Shown here one piece after another: positions 9,065 to 17,716 of a stretch of DNA of 37,675 bases (position 1 is its first letter; each line of letters begins with the position of its first letter). The notes beneath the pieces are model-generated. The model was not told where the DNA came from and ran no database searches. It saw nothing but the letters and a program-made list of their open reading frames with translations. Both the position numbers and the translations under genes were made by a program. The stretch comes from Bacteroidota bacterium (GTDB lineage Bacteria; Bacteroidota; Bacteroidia; UBA7662): the NCBI GenBank assembly GCA_016868875.1, contig VGFN01000004.1:1-37675 (forward strand), given 5' to 3'.

Positions 9065-10279
9065 TCAAAGGCGCTCCAGGACCATGGCCGATGCGCCCCC
9101 ACCTCCGTTGCAGATGCCGGCGACCCCGATGCGACCGTTTTCTTGGTGCAATACGCTGCACAGGGTGACCAAAATCCGGCAACCGGAGCTGCCAATGGGG
9201 TGACCAATCGAAACACCGCCTCCATAAATATTGACTTGGGCAGGATCCAAATTCAAGAGACGATTATTGGCTACACAAACCACCGAAAAGGCTTCGTTGA
9301 TCTCGTAAAAGTCCACATCGTTGGCGGTGACACCGGCCCGTTGCATGGCCAAGGGTATGGCTTTGGATGGGGTCGTGGTGAACCATTCCGGGGCTTGTTG
9401 CGCGTCGGCATAGCCCAATATTCGGGCCAAGGGCTTGAGCCCTCGGGCTTGAGCTTCATTATAGGCCATGAGGACCACGGCCGATGCCCCGTCGTTGAGA
9501 TTGGAAGCGTTGGCGGCGGTAACCGTTCCTTCTTTTTCGAAGACCGGATTGAGACCAGGGATCTTTTCGAAATTGACTTTGGTATAGTCCTCGTCCTCGG
9601 TGACCGTTGTGGTGCTGCCTTTGGGGCCTTGGACACTCACCACCGCCAATTCGGCGGCGAATTTGCCTTGATGCCAGGCAGCAGCTGCCCTTTGATACGA
9701 TTCGATGGCATAGGCGTCCTGATCAGCCCTGGAAATTTGCATATCGCGGGCGCACAATTCCGCGGCGTTGCCCATATGGTATTGGTGGTACACGTCCCAA
9801 AGGCCATCCTTGAGGATACCGTCCACCAATTGGGCATGGCCAAACTTGTATCCATTGCGAGCCCGATCCAAATAATAAGGGACTTGGCTCATGCTCTCCA
9901 TACCGCCGGCAACGACAACGCGGTTCTGCCCCAATTCAATGGATTGGGCACCCAGCATCACGGCCTTCATGCCCGATGCACAAACCTTGTTGACGGTGGT
10001 AAAAGGGGTGGTTTTGGCAATGCCTGCCCCCACGGCGGCTTGGGTTGCCGGGGCTTGCCCCAAACCAGCGCTGATGACATTCCCCATGTAAACCTCGTCA
10101 ATACCCATGATGCCCGATGTCCCGTCGTTTTGGAAACCGGCTTTGTCCAAAGCGGCTGCGATGGCGATGCTCCCCAAAGACGTGGCGGTAAGACTGGCCA
10201 AAGAACCGCCCATGCTCCCAATGGGGGTACGGGCGACGGAAACCAGGCAGGGGTCGTTGGGGGAAAGGGGGCGTGGCAT
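9065..10279 (-). CDS. Acetyl-CoA C-acetyltransferase (thiolase, ACAT1-like)
   Basis: Thiolase that condenses two acetyl-CoA to acetoacetyl-CoA or cleaves 3-ketoacyl-CoA in fatty-acid, ketone-body or amino-acid catabolism. Catalytic residues are Cys100 (NKVCASGMKA), His360 (GHPIGSSG) and Cys391 in GICNGGGGASAM; the last motif matches mitochondrial ACAT1 more closely than PhaA-type CIGGG. NEAFSVV is also present. The ATG at 10279 gives 404 aa, near the family's ~392. A longer open frame exists upstream to 10561 but would overlap the divergent PhoH gene and adds no family sequence. A promoter-like TATCTTTG lies about 30 bases before the ATG. Isoleucine or leucine degradation is a plausible context, given the methylcrotonyl-CoA-carboxylase-type gene elsewhere in the window. 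Confidence 0.94.
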   Translation of the reverse strand: MPRPLSPNDPCLVSVARTPIGSMGGSLASLTATSLGSIAIAAALDKAGFQNDGTSGIMGIDEVYMGNVISAGLGQAPATQAAVGAGIAKTTPFTTVNKVCASGMKAVMLGAQSIELGQNRVVVAGGMESMSQVPYYLDRARNGYKFGHAQLVDGILKDGLWDVYHQYHMGNAAELCARDMQISRADQDAYAIESYQRAAAAWHQGKFAAELAVVSVQGPKGSTTTVTEDEDYTKVNFEKIPGLNPVFEKEGTVTAANASNLNDGASAVVLMAYNEAQARGLKPLARILGYADAQQAPEWFTTTPSKAIPLAMQRAGVTANDVDFYEINEAFSVVCVANNRLLNLDPAQVNIYGGGVSIGHPIGSSGCRILVTLCSVLHQENGRIGVAGICNGGGGASAMVLERL

Positions 10280-10309
10280 GAATTTATAGTTAAATGGTGA
10301 AAGAGAGGC

Positions 10310-10343
10310 CAAAGATAGGGAAGAGAGAGCGCCTGGGTGTAAA
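10310..10343 (-). promoter_or_regulatory. Candidate Bacteroidota promoter for the thiolase gene
   Basis: On the minus strand TATCTTTG (10317-10310) fits the -7 consensus TAnnTTTG exactly. TTTA (10343-10340) sits 22 bases upstream in the -33 position, one mismatch from TTTG. Transcription would begin about 20-25 bases before the thiolase ATG. Confidence 0.5.
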
Positions 10344-10351
10344 TTCGGGCC

Positions 10352-11689
10352 ATGCCAAAAGCCAAGTCCAAGTCCCAAAAAATCTTTGTTCTCGACACCT
10401 CGGTCCTTCTGCATGATCATCACTCGGTCAATAATTTTCACGAGCACGATGTCGCCCTGCCGATTACGGTGCTCGAAGAATTGGATCAATTCAAAAAAGG
10501 CAATGACAGCCTGAATTTTGAAGCGCGAGAATTCATTCGTTTTCTGGACCAGCTTTCTCAATCCGGTAAATTACTGGATTGGATTGCAATTCCCGGAGCA
10601 CCGGGCGGACGCCTAAGGGTCGAAATGCGGGAGGATGCCTCGGTGGATGCGCATAAGATTTTTGGGCAACACAAGGCAGACCACAGAATTCTTAACACTG
10701 CTTTGCATCTCAAAGAATCCTACTCGGAACGCCCCGTTATTTTGGTGACCAAAGACGTCAATCTGCGGATCAAAGCCAGGGCCTTGGGCTTGGAGGCTGA
10801 AGATTATCGCTTTGGGAAGATCAAGAATCTGGAAGAAGTATATACCGGCAAATCCATCCGCAATGGAATTACGAACGCCTTGATCAATCAGATTTACAAA
10901 GAAGGTTTTGCGTCGGCTAAGGAAATGGGAATTAGCAATCCCAAGGCTAACGAGTACTTTATCCTACGCAATGGAAAAGATTCAGTGATGGCGTGTTACG
11001 ATGCTTACAGGGAGGAAATGACCCGCGTGGATAAACGTGTTGCCTACGGCATCAAGCCCCGTAATGCGGAACAGGCCTTTGCATTGCATGCGATTCTCAA
11101 CGAGAAGGTTCACTTGGTTACGCTGCAAGGCATTGCGGGCACGGGCAAAACTTTGCTTGCATTGGCCGGAGCTTTGGAGGCCCGCAGGCAGTACAAGCAG
11201 ATTTATTTGGCCAGACCTATCGTTCCCTTGAGCAACAAGGATATTGGCTATCTTCCCGGCGATATCAAGTCCAAATTGAATCCGTACATGGAGCCTTTGT
11301 ACGATAACCTGAAGTTCATCCAAAACCAGTACCATGAGGGGGATAAGGATTATCAAAAAATCACCGAAATGTTGCAGCAGGAGAAGTTGAGCATCGTTCC
11401 TTTGGCCTACATTCGGGGTCGATCCTTCTCCAATATTTGTTTTATCGTCGATGAAGCCCAGAACCTGACCCCGCACGAAGTCAAAACCATTATATCGAGG
11501 GCAGGAGAAGGGACCAAGATTATTTTCACCGGGGATATCAACCAAATCGATACCCCGTATTTGGATGCCCACTCCAACGGGCTCTCTTATATGGTGGATA
11601 AACTGAAAGGACAGCCCATTTTTGCCCATGTAACCCTGGAGAAAGGGGAGCGCTCGGACCTTGCGAACCTTGCCAATGAATTGTTATAG
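10352..11689 (+). CDS. PIN domain-PhoH family ATPase
   Basis: Cytoplasmic PhoH2/YlaK-type protein that fuses an N-terminal PIN ribonuclease fold to a C-terminal PhoH P-loop ATPase. Homologues unwind and cleave RNA, and the toxin-antitoxin-linked PhoH2 is the best studied. PIN acidic residues include Asp15 (FVLDTSVLLHD), the ELDQFK segment near residue 43, Asp110 (KADHRIL) and Asp135 (TKDVNLR). Walker A is GIAGTGKT at 260-267 and Walker B is IVDEAQN with Asp367/Glu368, followed by the sensor-like FTGDINQID. The length of 445 aa fits the fusion class. The ATG at 10352 is supported by MPKAKSKSQKIFVLDTS. It ends 3 bases before the convergent stop of the T9SS plug-domain gene. No antitoxin-like small ORF lies upstream. 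Confidence 0.93.
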   Translation: MPKAKSKSQKIFVLDTSVLLHDHHSVNNFHEHDVALPITVLEELDQFKKGNDSLNFEAREFIRFLDQLSQSGKLLDWIAIPGAPGGRLRVEMREDASVDAHKIFGQHKADHRILNTALHLKESYSERPVILVTKDVNLRIKARALGLEAEDYRFGKIKNLEEVYTGKSIRNGITNALINQIYKEGFASAKEMGISNPKANEYFILRNGKDSVMACYDAYREEMTRVDKRVAYGIKPRNAEQAFALHAILNEKVHLVTLQGIAGTGKTLLALAGALEARRQYKQIYLARPIVPLSNKDIGYLPGDIKSKLNPYMEPLYDNLKFIQNQYHEGDKDYQKITEMLQQEKLSIVPLAYIRGRSFSNICFIVDEAQNLTPHEVKTIISRAGEGTKIIFTGDINQIDTPYLDAHSNGLSYMVDKLKGQPIFAHVTLEKGERSDLANLANELL

Positions 11690-11692
11690 GAA

Positions 11693-13006
11693 TTAACGAC
11701 TCTTCTGTCCCATGGAATTAACCTTGGTATAACCCACCAGACGATCGTAAGCCATACCAGCAGGGGGATGATAGTACACCAAGATTTCGTAATCGTTTTC
11801 GGTATCGCTGTGACTGCCTTCTATGGAAATGGCTTCGCAGAGGGACTCACCGGTTCGGTAGCGGTAGTCGTAGAAGCCTTGCTTAAGGTAAAGGGATTTC
11901 ACATATAGTCCACTTTCTTCTTGCCATTCCATGGCCATGGATTCATCGCAGGCTGACTGCCCAAAATCCCCTTGCAAATACACCCCGCTCCAGCTTTCGT
12001 TCAATTTTGGCTCTAGGGCGAAGGTGGTCCATACGTATTCGGATTCGGTATGGGGGGTCCTTTGCTCAAAATTTTGAATCAACGAACGCCCGTTCAAATC
12101 CCGCTGGCTGAGGTGGGCTTTGCTTGCCTGGGATTGATCGTTTTCGACCCATGCCTGGTATCCGTCCACCGTGCGGATTATTTTGGAAATTCGACGACCG
12201 GGGGCACGAACGGTACGCAGATCCACGGCCCTGTATTCGTTGTTGCCGTGGAACACGAGTTCAGGCTGTCCCCTGTAGGTCCATTGTTGGGGTGCCAAAA
12301 AAGTGGGGAAACCCGGACCCTTGCGCAGGCTGCTCCAATCGCCGTTCTGCATCACCTGGAAACTAAGATCCATGGCGGGTTGATTGATGAGCAATTTGCC
12401 AATGCCAAGCTCCAAGTCAATTTGCTGGGCTTGGTCTTGTTCGTTGGTTGCGAAAGCCCTTCGCACCATAGCCGAAACCGAAACGCGGTTTTCCAAAACC
12501 AAGAGCCTTCGGGTCAAAACGATTTCCTGCAGGTCTTGATCCGCATAGACCACCACTGCAAAATTGCCAGAGACTTTCGGCCGCAGGACTTCGGATGGAA
12601 CAGGGTGGCTGTAATGGGTGTATTGCTCCAGCGTATTGAAAGAAGGACGGTGCTGCTGAACCAGTTCCTGGCCTATGCCCTCCAAGGCTTGGGCTTCGAA
12701 CAAATCAGAGGCTGTCCAATCCCGACGGCAGGGGATGAGTCGCACGGTGTAGGGTTGGTATCCCCCGGCCAAGTCATCGAAACGAAGCATCAAAGGGGGG
12801 TTGTCCGAGCCCAGCTCCCAAACGGGTGAACCGAAAGGGTCTTGTTCGGTATGGAGCCGCACCGAATGGATATCCTTTTGCCAAATTTGATCCTGGTAAA
12901 CGTCAGGCCCTAGATTTGTACTCAAAGCATTGATCGACAAGGAGTTCAGCATCAATAACCCTGAGGTTGTGCATAGCAAGCGATGGCGCCAATTAGGAAA
13001 ATTCAT
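11693..13006 (-). CDS. Type IX secretion system plug-domain protein (DUF5103)
   Basis: 437-aa exported protein of the DUF5103/T9SS plug family. Members of this family have been found as the protein that closes the SprA outer-membrane translocon. The N-terminal hydrophobic segment (about residues 9-26) looks like a signal peptide. The family's recurrent segments are recognisable: QIWQKDIHSVRLH near the start, LMLRFDDLAGG, the YTVRLIPCRRDW strand, the YTHYSHPVPSEVLRPKVSGNF block with QYTHYSH, and the late EYVWTTFAL and YDYRYRT strands of the second beta domain. I use the ATG at 13006; a TTG three codons earlier is possible. The organism therefore probably has a type IX secretion system, although no other T9SS gene is present here. 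It diverges from nqrA. Confidence 0.85.
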   Translation of the reverse strand: MNFPNWRHRLLCTTSGLLMLNSLSINALSTNLGPDVYQDQIWQKDIHSVRLHTEQDPFGSPVWELGSDNPPLMLRFDDLAGGYQPYTVRLIPCRRDWTASDLFEAQALEGIGQELVQQHRPSFNTLEQYTHYSHPVPSEVLRPKVSGNFAVVVYADQDLQEIVLTRRLLVLENRVSVSAMVRRAFATNEQDQAQQIDLELGIGKLLINQPAMDLSFQVMQNGDWSSLRKGPGFPTFLAPQQWTYRGQPELVFHGNNEYRAVDLRTVRAPGRRISKIIRTVDGYQAWVENDQSQASKAHLSQRDLNGRSLIQNFEQRTPHTESEYVWTTFALEPKLNESWSGVYLQGDFGQSACDESMAMEWQEESGLYVKSLYLKQGFYDYRYRTGESLCEAISIEGSHSDTENDYEILVYYHPPAGMAYDRLVGYTKVNSMGQKSR

Positions 13007-13030
13007 GATTGGCAAAATAATGGTTCGTTA

Positions 13031-13063
13031 TTGAGTTAACGTCGGTTTTGAAATGTATTTTTG
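13031..13063 (+). promoter_or_regulatory. Candidate promoter of the nqr operon
   Basis: TATTTTTG at 13056-13063 is an exact TAnnTTTG element and TTG at 13031-13033 lies 22 bases upstream, a layout expected of Bacteroidota sigma-70 promoters. Transcription would start about 10 bases before the nqrA ATG (13079), giving a very short leader. An inverted repeat CGTTA-N6-TAACG (13026-13041) overlaps the -33 region and could be an operator. Confidence 0.55.
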
Positions 13064-13078
13064 CCGCGCAAACATCCT

Positions 13079-14434
13079 ATGGCCCAAACCATCAGCCTTC
13101 GAAGGGGGTACGACATTAAGCTCGTAGGCACTCCCAGCTCCCAAAACATCCTTTCTTCCCCGTCCAACCATTGCGCCATCAGGCCTATCATCTTCAGATA
13201 CCAGAAGCTTAGGCTCTTGGTCGAAGAGGGTACGGCAGTCCTGGCAGGAACACCTTTGATGGAAGACAAAGCCTTTCCTGGATTGTACCTATGCAGTCCC
13301 GTCAGTGGCAAAGTACATCGAATTCAGCGTGGCCCCAAACGCGTTTTGGATGCCATTGTCCTTGAAGCAGATGCCGAAACCCGTTACCAGGATTTCGGTT
13401 CTGCCAAACCTGCGGAACTGGATGCCGAGGCCATTCGCTCCAAAATGATGAATTCAGGGGTCTGGGCCCATCTGCGCCAAAGGCCCTACAACCGCATGGC
13501 CAGGCCTGATGCCCAACCACGCTGCATCGTAATCTCGGCCTTCAATACAGCCCCCATGGCGGCAGACCGTGATTTTCAGGTCGAGAAAGATCCCGCAGCC
13601 TTTGCCGAAGGCCTCAAGGTGCTCCAGCAGCTGTGCAAGGGCAAGGTTTACCTCAATATCCATCAACGATTAACCCGATCCAAGGAGGTCACCGGAGCCC
13701 AGGGGGTTCAAATTCATTCCTTCGATGGGCCTCATCCTTCGGGAAATGTGGGCATTCAAATGCACCATCTTGGTCCGATTGCCAAAGGGGATTGCGTATG
13801 GACCATGACCCCTGCCGATGTCATCATCCTAGGTCGCCTTTTCTTGACAGGTTACTACGATGCCCGACGTTGGGTTGCGGTCGGTGGTTCTTCTTTGCAA
13901 AAACCGGGTTACACCCAGGCGATTCTGGGGGCCTCTGTTTCCGGCCTCCTCCAAGGCGCAGGATTGAAAGGAGGGGAGCATCGAATCATATCCGGAGATG
14001 TGCTGAGCGGGGAACAGGTGGATGCTGACGGATTTCTTGGTTTTTATCACGATCAATTAAGTGTTATTCCGGAAGGCCGGGACTTGGAATTTTTGGGTTG
14101 GTTGTTACCATCCTATGCCCGTCCTGATATTTCCAGGTCGTTCTTGTCGGGTTGGTTGAGCAATCGTTCCTACCAAGTCAACACCAATACCCACGGCGAA
14201 GAGCGGGCTTTTGTGATGACGGGGCAATACGAAAAGGTTTTACCAATGGATTTGCTGCCGACCTATTTACTCAAGGCCATTCATTACCAGGATGTCGAAG
14301 AAATGGAGCAATTGGGTCTGCACGAATTGGATGAGGAGGATGTGGCCCTCTGTGAATTTGTTTGCACCTCCAAAATACCAGTCCAAGAAATGGTTCGAAA
14401 AGGGCTCGACCTGCTCATCGGGGAAGAGGAATAA
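13079..14434 (+). CDS. nqrA: Na+-translocating NADH:quinone reductase subunit A
   Basis: Peripheral cytoplasmic subunit of the six-subunit Na+-NQR, which passes electrons from NADH to quinone while exporting Na+. The N-terminus QTISLRRGYDIKLVG, the HYSP-like barrel-sandwich segment LCSPVSGKVHRIQRG and the central RPYNRMARPD and FLTGYYDARRWVAVGG blocks are typical of NqrA. The length of 451 aa matches the family (~445). The ATG at 13079 is chosen over the in-frame TTG at 13061, which lies inside the promoter-like TATTTTTG. It is the first gene of nqrABCDEF, with 44 bases to nqrB. Confidence 0.96.
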   Translation: MAQTISLRRGYDIKLVGTPSSQNILSSPSNHCAIRPIIFRYQKLRLLVEEGTAVLAGTPLMEDKAFPGLYLCSPVSGKVHRIQRGPKRVLDAIVLEADAETRYQDFGSAKPAELDAEAIRSKMMNSGVWAHLRQRPYNRMARPDAQPRCIVISAFNTAPMAADRDFQVEKDPAAFAEGLKVLQQLCKGKVYLNIHQRLTRSKEVTGAQGVQIHSFDGPHPSGNVGIQMHHLGPIAKGDCVWTMTPADVIILGRLFLTGYYDARRWVAVGGSSLQKPGYTQAILGASVSGLLQGAGLKGGEHRIISGDVLSGEQVDADGFLGFYHDQLSVIPEGRDLEFLGWLLPSYARPDISRSFLSGWLSNRSYQVNTNTHGEERAFVMTGQYEKVLPMDLLPTYLLKAIHYQDVEEMEQLGLHELDEEDVALCEFVCTSKIPVQEMVRKGLDLLIGEEE

Positions 14435-14478
14435 GCACCATCCATTAACATTCAAATAGTTACAATTTTAGTTCTCCC

Positions 14479-15669
14479 ATGGAATTTCTAAAAAAGAAAA
14501 TATTGGAACTGCGCCCTGACTTCGAGAAAGGTGGGAAATATGCGCAATTTCACACCCTTTTTGACGGTTTCGCGACCTTTCTTTTCACCCCGGACCGGGT
14601 GAGCCGTGGTGGTACCCACATCAAGGCAGGCATCGATCTTAAGCGGACCATGTTCTTTGTGATTTTGGCCATGGTACCGTCTTTGTTGTTTGGGATTTTT
14701 AATGTGGGTCATCAGCATTTCTTGGCTTTGGGTGAGTTTGCTGGCTCTCCTTTGAACGGTCTTTGGGACAAGTTCTTTTATGGTGCTCTCAAAGTGCTTC
14801 CCATTGTGATCGTTTCCTATTCGGTGGGTTTGGGAATTGAGTTTTTTGTGGCTTCCAAAAAGGGCCATGCCATCAACGAAGGCTTCCTGGTTTCCGGTAT
14901 GTTAATCCCCTTGGTCCTTCCCCCTGATATTCCTTTGTGGATGGTGGGATTGTCGACTGCTTTTGCGGTTGTTTTTGCCAAAGAAGTTTTTGGGGGTACC
15001 GGTATGAATGTCTTGAACGTGGCCTTGACTGCCCGGGTCTTTTTGTTTTTTGCCTACCCTACGTTTATGAGTGGGGATCAAGTTTGGATTTCGGAGAAGC
15101 CGGATGTTTACAGCGGTGCGACGGCTTTGGCCAATGCAGCAGCGACCGGCACTCCTTTTCAGATTTCTGCAGACCAACCCTGGAATTATTCTCTGCAGGA
15201 TATGGTGGTTGGCTTGATTCCGGGCTCGATTGGAGAGACCTCCAAAATTGCGATCCTCTTGGGTGCTGCCTTCTTGATTATCACGGGGATAGGGTCTGGC
15301 GTTATCATGATTTCGGTGATTTTGGGAGCTTTGTTGATGGGCCTCATCTTTAACGGAATTGGGATGACGCCATTCATGAACATGCCCTTCTATTTACACT
15401 TGGCCATGGGCGGTCTACTCTTTGGAGCGGTCTTCATGGCCACGGATCCGGTAACGGCGGCGCATACAGGGACCGGTAAGTGGATCTACGGACTTTTGGT
15501 CGGTATGATGGCGGTCATGATTCGGGTTTTTAATCCGGCCTACCCCGAAGGAATCATGTTAGCTGTTTTGTTCGGGAATGTGATGGCTCCCCTCATTGAC
15601 AATTATGTGGTTCAAGCCAATATTGCCCGTCGTAACAAACGACTCGCTGCCCGCACCTCCCTTGCCTAA
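14479..15669 (+). CDS. nqrB: Na+-translocating NADH:quinone reductase subunit B
   Basis: Membrane subunit with about ten helices that carries covalent FMN and riboflavin and forms part of the Na+ path. The flavin-attachment motif SGAT is present with Thr215 (VYSGATALANA). The amphipathic N-terminus MEFLKKKILELRPDFEKGGK and the GIDLKRTMFFVILAMVPSLLFGIFNVG helix are characteristic. The periplasmic/channel segment MATDPVTAAHTGTGKWIYG, with the usual D-P-V-T-A, is intact. Length 396 aa. It starts at the ATG at 14479 and is followed by nqrC after 18 bases. An ApbE-type flavin transferase is needed for FMN attachment but is not in the window. Confidence 0.97.
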   Translation: MEFLKKKILELRPDFEKGGKYAQFHTLFDGFATFLFTPDRVSRGGTHIKAGIDLKRTMFFVILAMVPSLLFGIFNVGHQHFLALGEFAGSPLNGLWDKFFYGALKVLPIVIVSYSVGLGIEFFVASKKGHAINEGFLVSGMLIPLVLPPDIPLWMVGLSTAFAVVFAKEVFGGTGMNVLNVALTARVFLFFAYPTFMSGDQVWISEKPDVYSGATALANAAATGTPFQISADQPWNYSLQDMVVGLIPGSIGETSKIAILLGAAFLIITGIGSGVIMISVILGALLMGLIFNGIGMTPFMNMPFYLHLAMGGLLFGAVFMATDPVTAAHTGTGKWIYGLLVGMMAVMIRVFNPAYPEGIMLAVLFGNVMAPLIDNYVVQANIARRNKRLAARTSLA

Positions 15670-15687
15670 AAATTCATACTAGACCCT

Positions 15688-16410
15688 ATGTCATCCAAAG
15701 GAAATTCAGGTACCATCGTCTTCGCCCTGGTGGTGACGACTTTATCAGCTGCTTTGCTGGCCGCTGCGGCGACCATACTCAAGCCTGCTCAGGACGAGAA
15801 TGTCCTCAAAGAAAAGCAGCAAAACATTCTATCCCTGGTGGGGTTGAACGGCCCCAACGATTACAAAAAATTCGACCAACTGGTTCAGGGTTTGGTCATT
15901 GACCAAGAAGGTCAACAGGTACAAGGCGTGGAGGCTCTTGCTTTGGATTTGGCTTTGGAGAAAAAATTGAATACTAAAAACCCCGCTTACAAGGTTCGTT
16001 ACCCCATGTACGTTTACCAGGATCCCCGTGGTCGGACCACGTATTTACTCCAGGTGGCCGGTACCGGTTTGTGGGGTCCCATTTGGGGCTATTTGGCTTT
16101 GGACGAGGATGGTAATACCCTCCGTTCGGCCATTTTTGATCACAAAGGGGAAACCCCGGGCTTGGGTGCCGAAATCAATACCGACGTCTTTGAGCAACAA
16201 TTTATTAACAAAAAACTCCTCAACGAGCAAGGTGATTTTGTCTCGGTCAAAGTCGAGAAAGGAAAGCATGATGCGAGCATGCCCCATGCGGTCGATGCCA
16301 TCAGTGGTGGTACCATTACCTCCAACGGTGTGAGCAAGATGCTTGAACAAGATTTGGTATGTTATCTAAAATATATCCGTCAACAATCCACACAATCCCC
16401 TCAACTATGA
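15688..16410 (+). CDS. nqrC: Na+-translocating NADH:quinone reductase subunit C
   Basis: Subunit with one N-terminal membrane anchor (about residues 9-31) and a periplasmic FMN-binding domain. The FMN is normally linked to the second Thr of an S/TGAT motif. Here the site reads DAISGGTITSNG with Thr209, so the Ala of SGAT is Gly; the acceptor Thr and the Asp four residues before the SGG are kept. Other family landmarks are GLWGPIWGYLAL and the HKGETPGLGAEI block. Length 240 aa. Its TGA stop overlaps the nqrD ATG (ATGA), so translation is likely coupled. Confidence 0.95.
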   Translation: MSSKGNSGTIVFALVVTTLSAALLAAAATILKPAQDENVLKEKQQNILSLVGLNGPNDYKKFDQLVQGLVIDQEGQQVQGVEALALDLALEKKLNTKNPAYKVRYPMYVYQDPRGRTTYLLQVAGTGLWGPIWGYLALDEDGNTLRSAIFDHKGETPGLGAEINTDVFEQQFINKKLLNEQGDFVSVKVEKGKHDASMPHAVDAISGGTITSNGVSKMLEQDLVCYLKYIRQQSTQSPQL

Positions 16411-17075
16411 GCGACGTATTGGTTCAAAGTCCCGCCGAAAAAAAGCCCCTTCTCGGCAAAAAAGAGAGGAAACTCATCACCGACCCTTTGTCGGACAACA
16501 ATCCGGTGACCATACAGGTTTTGGGGATCTGTTCGGCTTTGGCCGTTACGACTCAAATGAAACCCACCATGGTTATGGCTTTGTCGGTCACGGCGGTGGT
16601 TGCCTTATCCAATTTGGTGATATCGCTCATGAGGAATGCCATTCCGCCTAGAATTCGAATCATCGTCCAACTGACGGTCGTGTCCGTTTTGGTTATTTTG
16701 GTGGACCAGATTCTCAAGGCCTACATGTACGATATCAGCAAACAGCTTTCGGTTTTTGTCGGTTTGATTATCACCAACTGCATTGTGATGGGTCGCCTTG
16801 AGGCTTATGCCATGGGTAACAAACCTTTTCCATCGTTGTTGGATGGTTTAGGGAATGGATTTGGTTACGGAGCGGTCATCCTTACGGTGGCTTTCTTTCG
16901 TGAATTGTTGGGTAGTGGCAAGCTTTTTGGCTTCAAAGTCATTCCTGACGCTGTATACGAAGCCGGCTATGTCAACAACGGGTTGATGATGATTCCTGCA
17001 GGAGCCTTGTTCGTGGTCGCCTGTTATATCTGGGTTCAAAGAAGTTTTGCTAAACATTTGGAGGAAAAAGAATGA
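16407..17075 (+). CDS. nqrD: Na+-translocating NADH:quinone reductase subunit D
   Basis: Six-helix membrane subunit homologous to NqrE and to RnfE. NqrD and NqrE pack in opposite orientation and together hold an intramembrane iron-sulfur centre. The likely ligand cysteines are Cys42 (LGICSALAVT) and Cys125 (IITNCIVMGRLEAYA). I start at the ATG at 16407, overlapping the nqrC stop by 4 bases; this gives 222 aa with the usual long cytoplasmic N-terminus ending LITDPLSDNNPV. An upstream in-frame ATG at 16359 lies inside nqrC and is unlikely. The end overlaps nqrE by ATGA. Confidence 0.96.
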   Translation: MSDVLVQSPAEKKPLLGKKERKLITDPLSDNNPVTIQVLGICSALAVTTQMKPTMVMALSVTAVVALSNLVISLMRNAIPPRIRIIVQLTVVSVLVILVDQILKAYMYDISKQLSVFVGLIITNCIVMGRLEAYAMGNKPFPSLLDGLGNGFGYGAVILTVAFFRELLGSGKLFGFKVIPDAVYEAGYVNNGLMMIPAGALFVVACYIWVQRSFAKHLEEKE

Positions 17076-17704
17076 GCACCTTATTTCTGGCCGCGGATTT
17101 GGTATCCGTTTTTGTTCGGTCGATTTTTATCGACAACATGATTTTTGCTTACTTTCTGGGCATGTGTTCCTATTTGGCCGTTTCCAAAAATGTCAAAACG
17201 GCCTTGGGCCTTGGTGTGGCGGTTGTCTTTGTATTGACTATTACCGTTCCCCTGAATTGGCTACTTTTGAACAAGGTTTTGAAGGAAGGGGCCCTGGCTT
17301 GGATTAGTCCGTCCTTGGCCAAGGTTGACCTGAGTTTTTTGGCCTTCATTATGTTTATTGCAACCATTGCATCCATGACGCAATTGGTTGAAATGTTGGT
17401 CGAAAAACTTTCTCCTGAATTGTACGGGGCCTTGGGGATTTTTCTTCCTCTGATAGCGGTGAATTGTTCCATTTTGGGGGGATCCCTGTTTATGCAAGAA
17501 AGAGATTATGAATTGGCCGAAGCAGCGGTCTTTGGCTTAGGTTCAGGTGTAGGTTGGTTAATTGCGATTGTTGCAATCGCCGCTATTCGAATGAGACTGC
17601 GTTATTCGGATGTCCCAGCTCCTTTGCGTGGGTTGGGTATAACATTTATCATTACAGGCTTAATGGGCATCGCATTTATGAGCTTTTTGGGTATTACGCT
17701 TTAA
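17072..17704 (+). CDS. nqrE: Na+-translocating NADH:quinone reductase subunit E
   Basis: Six-helix membrane subunit, inverted relative of NqrD. The N-terminus with SIFIDNMIFAYFLGMCSYLAVS contains Cys32, and the second cluster cysteine is Cys132 in LIAVNCSILGGSLFM. Length 210 aa, normal for the family (~200). It starts at the ATG at 17072, overlapping nqrD by 4 bases. A gap of 12 bases separates it from nqrF. Confidence 0.97.
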   Translation: MSTLFLAADLVSVFVRSIFIDNMIFAYFLGMCSYLAVSKNVKTALGLGVAVVFVLTITVPLNWLLLNKVLKEGALAWISPSLAKVDLSFLAFIMFIATIASMTQLVEMLVEKLSPELYGALGIFLPLIAVNCSILGGSLFMQERDYELAEAAVFGLGSGVGWLIAIVAIAAIRMRLRYSDVPAPLRGLGITFIITGLMGIAFMSFLGITL

Positions 17705-17716
17705 TTCTATACGACC

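Noticed and set aside
9020..10300. 426-codon open frame on the plus strand covering the whole thiolase gene in antisense
   Set aside because: The minus strand encodes a complete thiolase with all catalytic motifs. The antisense translation shows no family features and is rich in His/Gly/Arg, as expected of a codon-bias shadow.
10340..10347. TAAATTCG as a promoter box for the PhoH gene
   Set aside because: It ends only 4 bases before the ATG and has a mismatch to TAnnTTTG with no -33 partner, so transcription would start inside the coding region.
10280..10561. Longer N-terminus for the thiolase
   Set aside because: It would overlap the 5' end of the divergent PhoH gene and cover the promoter-like TATCTTTG. 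The thiolase fold begins right after the ATG at 10279.
10352..11689. PhoH2 toxin-antitoxin locus
   Set aside because: No small antitoxin-like ORF lies upstream; the 72-base gap is fully taken by the divergent promoter region.
12050..12829. 259-codon plus-strand frame opposite the T9SS plug-domain gene
   Set aside because: Shadow of a recognisable DUF5103 protein; no start context or domain of its own.
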